Assembly (NCBI GenBank): GCA_001643675.2
Contig: LSRY02000014.1
Coordinates: 1,784,001-1,848,000 of the forward strand
DNA: 64,000 nucleotides
Source: Monocercomonoides exilis
Lineage: Eukaryota; Preaxostyla; Oxymonadida; Polymastigidae
Direction of reading: 5' to 3'
The notes beneath the pieces were generated by a model. That model made no database searches. It was not told the DNA's origin and saw only the letters and a list, made by a program, of their open reading frames with translations. This document shows positions 55,496 through 64,000 of the stretch, in pieces; the stretch's first letter is position 1, and each line of letters begins with the position of its first letter. The position numbers and the translations under genes were made by a program.

Positions 55496-56814
55496 AGAAA
55501 CTCTCACAGTTGGAACAATTAACTGAAGCTGAACAGAAACAGAAAATTGAAGAAATGAATGAAATGATTGATGAAATGGATAAAGAAGAATTCAAATCAA
55601 TTTTCAACAAAGAAACATTCAACAAAATGGACAAAATGATTGACGAAAAGAAACTTTCGATGAGAAATGCCACTTGGCTGCTAAAGCATGTTGGATATTG
55701 CCAAATGCTTAGATGCATTTTTGATTATGCATTTAATTATTCTTTTTTGAGTGATCGATTTCAGGAAATGATCATTGAAGAAGAAGAGAAAAAAGAAGGG
55801 AAAAACGAAAGACTTTTGATTGATCTTTGTGAATGCTATCTTTTGTTTTACAACGGAGTTCCATCTTCGAAGTTGTTTTCAATTTGTGTGCCCTGCCTTC
55901 TGGAAGTTGCGTTGAAAAAAGAGGAAAGCGAGGAGACTCGAAAAGAAGTGGAAATGGCTTTGTTGGCGTTGAGCAACATTCCAGTATTTTATGTTTGAGC
56001 GCTTCTTTTTCATTTTTGATTTATTAATTTTTTCTTATTTTTTGTATAGGAAGTGAAAAGAGAATTGTCAACGAATAAAATCAAAGAAATTATCAAATAT
56101 CATCAGGAACATCATAATCTGACACGACTTGGCTGTCAATCAGCTTGGCTGTTTTTGATCAACAGATTACTCTGCAACAGATTTTTGGAAGATATTGTTG
56201 TGAATGAACTGCATTTTGGAAGAGAGGCAGCAAGAGAATTGGAAGAACTGTCAAGATGCGTGGAATGGAAGAGAAAAAAAGAAGAGAAAAGAGAAAGAGA
56301 AAGGAAAGCGATAGATAAAATTTTGAGATGGTTCGAGTTATTAAATACATATTTTCTCCATCATAAATCTTGGAACGAGGAATTTGCTGGACTTTTGAGC
56401 AGCGTTGCTCAGCTATTTCGAGCATCAAGAGATAATTACAGAGATATTGGTTATGAATGCATCAATTCCTTTAGAAACGCAGAAAGTAATCGACATGTAA
56501 AAGTTGATGACTTGCTGAAAGGCGGAGCAATTGACGCTGTTTTTGAGGGAATTCATCAATCAACAGTGGATGACCAAATTTCATATGATTGCTTGGAGTT
56601 TTTTTATTTGATTTCAAGAAGATTGAAAAAAGTGGAGGATTATGAGATGGAAGAAGAGGAAAGAAAGACAACGAAAAGGAAGGTTTTTGAAAAGATGGAA
56701 GAAGAAGGATACGAAGATTTCATTGCAAGCCTCTGTGTTATATTTGACTTTCTAAACGATAAATATGGCTGTGGATTACCACATAATATTTCAAAATATT
56801 TTACGAATGTTTGA
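55496..56814 (+). CDS. Helical-repeat family protein, member 3
   Basis: Exon 55496-55983 follows an acceptor (TTTTTTAG) and joins exon 56050-56814 in phase 0 across a 66-bp intron (GTATTT..TATAG). Seen in exon 1: EKLSQLEQL, NEMIDEMDKEEF, LLKHVGYCQMLR, ERLLIDLCECYLLFYNGV and EVEMALLALSNI. In exon 2: YHQEHHNLTRLGCQSAW, LHFGREAARELEELSRCVEWK, SSVAQLFRASRDN, DLLKGGAIDAV, and EEEGYEDFIASL near the C-terminus. The spacing of leucine-rich helices suggests an ARM-like fold. The start codon, probably in a short upstream exon, was not fixed. It points towards member 4, tail-to-tail. Function unknown. Confidence 0.72.
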
Positions 56815-57235
56815 GAAAATGAAATGAATTTTGTTACTCTTTATTTTCTATTTTCTCTTTTTTTATCATTTCACAAAACGGAACAAAAATTAATTTTCAT
56901 ATGTTTGCTGAACAGTGTTTTTTATCCTGCTTCATCAAAATGAAGTGAAGCAACAGCTGCAAAGTAGAAGAAGAAGAAGAAGAAAGAAAGAAAGAAAAAG
57001 AAGAAACCGATTGAAAAAGAATCAAGTTTTTTGAGTTTTTCTGTTTGTGTTGTGAAAAGAAAAATATCACAACTTTGAAAAAACAATCAAATAAAATAAA
57101 AATTCATCAATAGAAAACTTTTGTAGTTTCTAATATGAAAATTTCAATACAAAACAATGGAGAATTAGGAAAACTGGTTTGTGGTTCACAGTTCTTCTGA
57201 TTTTTGACTTTCTAAATCATGTGAAAAGTGCTTCC
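56815..57235. other. Convergent spacer between helical-family members 3 and 4
   Basis: AT-rich DNA with a GAA/GAAA microsatellite at about 56,967-57,003; no gene. Confidence 0.6.
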
Positions 57236-58600
57236 TCAAACATTCATAAGATAATCAGAAATATTCAACGATAATTCATGATTATATTTTCTGTTAAGAT
57301 AAACATATATTTTATAAAAGCTTGTGATGATGTCTTCGTACCCTTCTTCTTCCATCTTTTCAAATAATTCCATTTTTGTTTCTTTTCTTTTTGCTTTCTC
57401 CTTTTCTTCTTTATCCTCTTCTTTCAATTTCTTTGAAACATTCATAAAAAATTTCAAGATTTTCGCTGCAATTTCGTTATCCATTGCTGATTTATGAAGC
57501 TCCCCCCAAACAGCATCAACTGCTCCACCTTTCAACAAGAAATCAACTTTCGCTGATTTATTTCCTGTTGCTGTTTCATAAAAAATCCTTATGCATGAAT
57601 TTCTAATTTTTATGTGATTATCCTTTGCCTCTCGTAATAGCTGAGCAATGCTGCTGATAATCCCAACGTATTCTTCCCTCCACAATTTGCATCCCAAAAT
57701 GAAACACCTCAATGCATAAAGCCACCTCATCAAAACAAGCTCTTCCTGAGATTCTGTTCCTCTTTCCTCTCCATCTTTCCTCTTCCAATCCACACTTTTT
57801 GTCAGCTCTTCCAGTTCTCTTGAAGCCTCTCTGATGAATTTCAGCTCATTCACAAAATTTTCTTCGAAACTTTTGTCATATCTCAATCTGTTGATTAGAA
57901 ATTTCCAAGCTGATTGATATGCGAGTCGAGTCAGATTGCGATGCTCCTGGTGATGTTGGATGATCTCTCTCATCTCGTTAAAATACAAATCTTCATTGCC
58001 AGGCTTTCAAAAGCAAAGTCAAAAACATCGGTTGACAAATAAACAAACAAAAAATAATACAATTTCATACAGCAACACTGCCAATATTGCTCAAAGCCAA
58101 AACTGCCATTTCCACTTCTTTTTGTGCTTCCCTGCTTCCTTTTTTGTTCAATCCAACTTTCAAAAGACACGGCACAGCAATCGCAGGCAATTCCTCCTTG
58201 GAGTTGTAATAAAAGCGCAGCATCGCACAGCATTCGCAAAGATCAATCAACAGTTTTGGATTCTTTCTTCTTCTTTTCCTTTCTTCTTCTTCTTCTTCTT
58301 CTTCGCAAATCATCTCTTTCAATCTTTTGCACAACCTAGAATTGTCAAAGTTCACCATCCAAAAATTCCGCAGCAATTTGCAATATCCAATGCGCTCCAG
58401 CAGCAAAATGGCATTTTCCATCGGCAGCTTCTCTTCTTCAATCATTTTGTGCATTTTGTTGTTCAATTCTTCTGAAAAAACAGATTCAAATTCTTCAACA
58501 TTCATTTCATCAATAATTTCATTCATTTGTCTGATTTTCTGTTTCTGTTGCTTTCTGAGCTATGTTCTAACTGATCAAGCAACTCTTCAATAAATTCCAT
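57236..58600 (-). CDS. Helical-repeat family protein, member 4 (possible N-terminal frame slip)
   Basis: Exon 1 runs to 58071 and exon 2 covers 58003-57236, joined in phase 0 across a 67-bp intron; the stop is TGA. Exon 1 contains IDEMNVEEFESVF, LLLERIGYCKLLRNFW, a Glu/Arg run, PKLLIDLCECC and EVEMAVLALSNIGS. Exon 2 contains HHQEHRNLTRLAYQSAWKFLINRL, ASRELEELTKSVDWK, SSIAQLLREAKDN, LLKGGAVDAV and EEEGYEDIITSF. An ATG at 58600 opens MEFIEELLDQLEH.., which aligns with the N-termini of the others. That frame is two bases out of register from about 58,550 onward, where QQKQKIRQMNE continues. Either the gene is damaged there or the real start is the downstream Met at 58526. Confidence 0.68.
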
Positions 58601-61600
58601 TTATATTACAAATCAATCATTCCAATAAAATAGAAAAAATGAACAAACTCGAAAACTTTTCTGCTGCTGATATCTCTTGAAATTCATCGAAAATTTTTGT
58701 TATCTATGCACGCATTCATACTGTCAATTAAAAAAAAAATACGATTAATACGAGTGAAGAACAAAAATTCACAGTAGAATCGATAAATACAAATATCATC
58801 GTTTATTTTTCAAAAGGATAAAACAGCAGTTTCAAAACAATTGTTTTTGTTTAATAAAACTGGGTGCACAATAAGGAGCAAAGAAATAACTTGGATCCGC
58901 TGTTTAATTCAGAAAAGCTAATGCTTTTTGTTTCTTTTTGATCAAACCAACATGTAATTGTTCTAATCATGGTTTGAAAATATGAAAGAAACAGCTCTTT
59001 CTGAGCTGCTTTCTACTAGATTTTGTATTGAATTAATTTTTGAATGAAATAGATATTCTTTCCGAGGAGAATTAGAGAACAGGAAAATCTAATTCTTGAA
59101 ACGAAAGTGTTTTATGGCTTTTTTTGGTAAGAATAAGAATGAAAAAAATCAACACGTAATGCTGTTGGATTGGAATTTTTTCATGCATTGCTGATATTTG
59201 CTTCTGTTTCAAAGCGAATCATTGCGTTGCTAAAGACCAAAACAAACGAATTACTGAAAAACAAAATGAATTAAATGGGCAAAAGAATATTCCAATCTTT
59301 GCAATAAAACACGAGAGAAAACAAGACGAATATCAGAGGATAGAGGATAAACACTTCATGTGAAAATGTTATTTTGGATTCAGAAATGAATTGTTTGAAG
59401 AATAACAGTGACAATCATCACCAACTGAAAAGATTCAGATTTCCTGGTTTTATTGTATTCCAACGTCTTCAGATTTTTTGATGCTTCTTGGTAAATTTCA
59501 AAAACGATGGATGCCAAAGCTATCTTTATTTCAGTTGAAAGGAAAGTTCATGCGAGGTGCATCGAAGATCCCTTTTCTTCTTAGATTTGTGCAGAAAACG
59601 CTCCGGAGAGTTTATGTTTTTTGTTTGTTGCTGAAAATAATATTGAATTTGCATTGGAAGCTGTAAATCCAAATGAATGAAGATGCAGGTGAAAGACATT
59701 ACGGTCTACATTCTTAGGGTTTTTTTTTCACTCCAGCACGATCTTTTTTTTTTTCAGTCCTGAAACATTTCCATTGACTTTGACGATGTCAGCTGAATAC
59801 ACAGGAATTGATGATATCAAGAATCCATTCAAACATCTTGAAAGCCCTTCATTATCCTTTTTTCAATATCACTTTCAAAAGAAAAATTCATTTTGCTTAT
59901 TTGCACTGCAACTTGCAGAATGAGTTGTCTTCTGTATCTTCATCTTCATCCTCGTTGAGCGCGCAGCACATCACAATTTTTACCTCCTATATTTGTTGAA
60001 TCATCCTTAGTACATAATCTTCACAGAAATTGGAGGTGAATTCATGTTAAACTGATTCAGATTCTTCTATCAGGCACGAAAACACTACGAATTCCTTCAG
60101 CCTCTTTGCCGATTCTCAATTTATTATCCATTCTTTTCTTGAATACTGCATGTCCAATCTTATCATCATCTTCTTTCTCTTCCGCTTCTTCTTCTTCTTC
60201 TTCCTCTTTTTCTGTTGAAAGAGATGTGTGAATGTTGATTCAATGAACTAGGCATTCGACAACAGATTCAGAAATTGCATACACAACAAAAAGGGAAGAA
60301 TGAATGGGAAGGAGGAAGGAGAAGGAGCAGATGAAGAAGAAGGGAATTTGAATGGAAGAGAAAGAGAAATAAGAAATGGACACTTGGTAAAAGGAAGAAT
60401 AAACAAAAGAGATGGATATTTTAACAACAAAATGGTCAACGAAACTTATCCTCCAAATTCTTCTTCTTCTTCTCATTCTTCTTCTTATACTCCTTTACTT
60501 CTGCTTCTGCTCCTTCTTCAACAACTACATTGACAGTCTCATATATAGCCATGGCAATCAGTGCAAATGAAGAAGAGAATGAGGCAGAGCAAGAGTTGAC
60601 ATATTGCGAAGATGATAAAGAAGGCAAAAGCTTAACCGCTTCAGAGAGAAATTATGAAACAGGTGAATAAGGTTTCATTTTGTTATTGATAGCAAGAGAC
60701 AAGGAAGGTGATTCATTGAATAGAATGCACTGAACCTCTTTCTACACGTAAACAAACTTCCTCTTCATATTCTTCATGTTAACTTCCTCTCAATTTCTCC
60801 TTTTGTTCCAAATCCTTTTCTGTTTTATCCTTCTCTGCCTTCGCCTGTTCTTGTTTGAATTCGCTTGATGCTTCATTTGATGGCAATGGACGAGGAAAAA
60901 AAAGCTATTAGCTCTAAAGTGGATACAATAACTTTGAAATTGGTGGAATAGAATCTTAACATACAGCTGAACAAGAGGAGATGAGTGAAGAGGAAAAAAT
61001 AAGAGGAAAAATTAGAAGAACAGGAAAATGATAGAAAACTTTAATCTGAAAAAAGAAGAAAGAATAAGTTGAAAGCGTGTTTGCCGAATGAAGCTGTTGA
61101 ATTTGATAAGCGTTGCAATATGAATCCGTTTTATTCAGATAAGTGAAGATTCTGACAACATAAGGCTTATGCTTCGGAGATGGACAGGCGGAATGCACAG
61201 AGCAAAAAGAGTTAGAAGAAAGAATAAATAAATGAAGCATCAGCGTCAAATACAGTCACAGCGATAGACTTATTATTCTCAGTTTGTGAAGCGCTACTAT
61301 TCTGTTGAAGCTCAAATGAGTTTAGAGATTCATTTCTTCTTTTTTTTTTTTTTTTGAGTTCATTGAATCATCGCCTTCTTCTTCAAAAAACTCATCAAAG
61401 ATTTATTTAGAGTTTGATTCCTTCTTTCTTATCAGTTTTTTATAACAGTGAAAATTCAGCGACTCAGTTGATTACAGACGCATCAAGTGGAAGTGATATG
61501 ACCCATACAAAATTGTTGGAAGAAGTACATGCAAATGCACCAAATGCGAAGAAGAAGGGGAAGGGGAAAGAAGTGGAAGAAGAAGTTTTCTTTTGGAGTT

Positions 61601-62443
61601 TGTGGTTAAGTGAACGATCAAATAAGAATTTTTCAACTTCTTTTCAATTTGGCTGTTTTGTGATTCAAAGAAAAGCAAATAACAAAAGGAAGAAATATTG
61701 AGAAACCTCATTTTCATATTTTCAAACTTCTTCAAAGCCTATCTTTCTTGGCCATATGTTTTAAAGAACAATTAACGAAATATTTAAAAAATTCCATTTC
61801 AAAGGAAAGAAAATGGAAGAAAATTTCCGAAATGTAATTTTATTCTAAAACAACCCTTTATAAGCGCAAAACTGAGGCAAATTTCTTGTTTGAACAATAA
61901 TTTGTTGATTTGCTATTCTATTTATTTATGGTTTTCTGATCTAATTTTAAATTAGATATGAAGTGGTTATGGGGCATAATATTTTTTGAATTTTCTCTAT
62001 GAATGTTTTTAATTCAACAAAATGAATGGAATTAACAAATATGCATTTTTTTGAAAATATTTTTTTTTATCTTCTTGCGAAAGATGGAATATTCTAATAA
62101 AAGAATTTGAGTTTTTGTTTAAAATTGATTATTAATTTTAAAAAATGTTTTTATTCCTCAACAAATTTTTTTAACAACTAACTAACGCTTGATAAAACAT
62201 CGTTTAATTATCAATTTTTAATTTTTTGTTGTTTCATAAAAGGAAATTGCGAAACAAAAATTTTCGAGTGAGATTTGTTTGGTTTATTAATTTACCAAGA
62301 AAATGGTCATAATACTGAAGTTCAAAAGAGAGAATTTATGCTAATTATTGCGTTCATGAAATTGTTTTTTTAAAAAAAATGACATTTACACATGAAAGAA
62401 ATGAAAGAAAAAATAATAAAAAAATAAATATTTATCCTTCAAC
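58601..62443. other. Gene-poor region with scattered short ORFs
   Basis: Short frames (for example 59478-59666, 60300-60533 purine-rich and 61414-61701) are separated by stops and show no recognisable motif. Glu/Lys-rich runs near 60,300-60,380 and 61,545-61,590 look like decayed or unassembled coding DNA. T runs occur at about 61,340-61,356. Confidence 0.35.
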
Positions 62444-62988
62444 TCAGTTTTTTCCACTTTTCTTCAAAGAATATTCATCGTAATATCCATTTTGGGAACA
62501 TTTCTGTTCAGCCTTTTCAAAGAACTCACTCCACCACTCTTTCATCGTCAACTCTTTCTTCTTTCCACTGAGTTTCTTTTCTTTTTCTGTCATTTTCAAT
62601 GCAATTCTTGATAAAAACTGAACATGTTCATCTTCAATTTCTTTTTCAATATTATTCACGACTTTTGAGTTTTCCAAAAGTTCCGTGGAAAGAGGAACAA
62701 TTAATTGCACTTTTCTGTTTTTCTTTTCTTTTTCGAAATAAGGTACAACTATTTTCTTTGCGCCGAACTTATCTATTTCATCAACCTTTTCTTTTTCATT
62801 TTCAATTTCATTTTCAATTAATATGACGTCTGACTCAACTTCGTCATCGATCAATGTATGTGGAGTTGAATTATCTGATAAATATTAATAAGACATTTAT
62901 AATAAAATTTCTTAAATTAAAAAAATAAATAAAAATTACCCGTAATTTTCGTTTTTGTTGGTGATTCATCTTCTAAACAATCTTCAGG
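62444..62988 (-). CDS. Unrecognised small acidic/Lys-rich protein, at least two exons
   Basis: The last exon 62874-62444 encodes a charged, helical protein ending KKSGKN. It joins in phase an exon ending at 62940 (..PTKTKI / TDNSTPHTLIDDEVE) across a 65-bp GT..AG intron. The upstream exon is open from 62988 if an acceptor ending in TAG at 62989-62991 is used. Beyond that, an in-frame reading YKSELCSSFEAA..EETQ runs up to the same TAG from about 63,070. The 5' end is therefore unresolved. No membrane span, signal or known domain; EWWSEFFEKAEQ is the most distinctive stretch. Confidence 0.5.
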
Positions 62989-63071
62989 CTACTGTGTTTC
63001 TTCCTGTATCATTCGCTTTTCTTCCGCCGTAATTGCAGCCGCTTCAAAAGAAGAGCATAATTCGCTTTTGT

Positions 63072-63598
63072 ACTTTGCAAAAATAATTCTTGATAAATAA
63101 ACAAAAAGAAAATCATTCAACTATTTTTTATTAAACAGATAATTCATACAAATATTTTTGTATTCCATAAAAATAAGAAAGAAGAATTAAAAGACAATTT
63201 TAGTCCAACAAATCCAGTTTTTTTCGTTGAATTTTTGGTTTTATAAAACATTCGAATAATGGGAAAATCTGAAATATTTTAATTCCATTTAAATACTCGT
63301 AATAATATATTTTTGATGTTGGGATAAATTTATATTTTTATGTCTTATAAAATATGTTATTGAGTTTTTCTTTCTTTTCTTTTGATATAATTAAAGTATT
63401 TTTATTATCCAAAGAATTATGGTTGATTCCAAAAGTCTTATTTCGTCAATTGTTAATCAAAGTTAAATTTTGTTATTAATTTGTTTTGATCCAAAAATAA
63501 TTTTTTTAAAAAATTAATGATGATTTTTTCCCGAAAAATATGAAATATAGAAAATCTGATAATGAGAAATACAAAATAAAAAAGAATCATTTGAAAAA
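63072..63598. other. AT-rich spacer
   Basis: No supported gene; missing 5' exons of the neighbouring minus-strand gene could lie here. Confidence 0.4.
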
Positions 63599-63865
63599 TT
63601 AATGAGAAAAGTTCTTTGCGTGTTCCAGCTCATGAATTAGAAAATCCTTTTCTATAATTACCATGTCAAATTGCTGATAAATTTTTTTTTTCACCGTCAA
63701 ATAATAATGTCTTTCAATAATTTCCTTTAAGAACTTGATTTGAATTTTCTTTTTAAACTTCTGTGGCCCAATAATAGGTGTTATTGAAATCGTAGAAAGA
63801 ATCGTTATCGGCATGAAACATATCTGATTATTCTTCATTTTTTTTTGAAAAGTTATTTCAAACAA
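63599..63865 (-). CDS. Short ORF, unrecognised, possibly an exon
   Basis: An 88-codon frame in very AT-rich DNA, ending in TAA. The C-terminal half is Lys/Glu-rich and helical (for example FLKEIIERHYYLTVKKKIYQQF), unlike the Phe/Asn noise of nearby frames. It could be a 5' exon of the gene at 62.4-63.1 kb or a separate small gene; support is weak. Confidence 0.25.
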   Translation of the reverse strand: MFEITFQKKMKNNQICFMPITILSTISITPIIGPQKFKKKIQIKFLKEIIERHYYLTVKKKIYQQFDMVIIEKDFLIHELEHAKNFSH

Positions 63866-64000
63866 AGTTTATTTTTTCAAGAATAAATTGAAGTTTCATT
63901 GAATGCTGCAATCAGAGGAGAAAAAAATAAGGTGGTGAAAAAAACAGAAGTTGTGAAGAAGATAAATAATTGAACAATTTTATAAATTTCAAAATTTTGA

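Noticed and set aside
1-64000. Reassigned genetic code (TAA/TAG as Gln) as known in some oxymonads
   Set aside because: A frame of over 3,000 codons and several other long frames contain no TAA or TAG, and the Moco-sulfurase gene ends at TAA where its family alignment ends.

Overview
The window is nuclear DNA of an intron-bearing protist: an AT-rich background carries more GC-rich genes with GT..AG introns of about 50-280 bp, read with the standard code. An ATG5 gene, a molybdenum-cofactor-sulfurase-like gene, giant beta-helix surface proteins ending in a cytoplasmic kinase-like domain, and DDE transposon relics all indicate a eukaryote. The overall style resembles an oxymonad metamonad of the Monocercomonoides type. 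That assignment is inference from general knowledge and was not tested by a search.

Layout. (1) 1-13.3 kb: the 3' two thirds of a giant surface protein gene (+), tail-to-tail with a seven-exon helical-repeat (ARM/HEAT-like) gene (-) whose main exon is swollen by Ser, Lys and Glu runs. (2) 13.3-17 kb: a decayed ISXO2/Merlin-type transposon with 17-bp inverted termini, a palindromic MITE nested inside it, and a second MITE downstream. (3) 17-25.1 kb: a four-exon Moco-sulfurase-like gene followed by a four-exon ATG5 gene, whose C-terminal ubiquitin-like domain is split by two very large low-complexity insertions. (4) 25.8-29.1 kb: two tandem members of an unrecognised two-part helical gene family. 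(5) 29.9-42.4 kb: an inverted copy of the 1-9.64 kb block, holding a truncated copy of the ARM-like gene and a complete 3,000-residue surface-protein/pseudokinase gene. (6) 42.4-64 kb: gene-poor and decaying DNA with a second transposase relic, MITEs, two more members of the helical family, one decayed member, and one small multi-exon gene near 62.4-63.1 kb.

The two arms of the inverted duplication (1-about 9,640 and about 29,880-39,533) enclose a 20-kb block holding the Moco-sulfurase, ATG5 and family genes. The inner breakpoint lies inside an intron of the ARM-like gene, so the right copy keeps only its last two exons. The surface-protein copies have exactly the same number of codons from the first shared residue to the stop (2,078) but differ sharply over the membrane-spanning segment.

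No operon-like linkage is expected or seen. I found no tRNA, rRNA or CRISPR array. Intron and exon limits were worked out by hand from reading phase, GT..AG signals and paralogue comparison, so 5' ends of several genes remain open.
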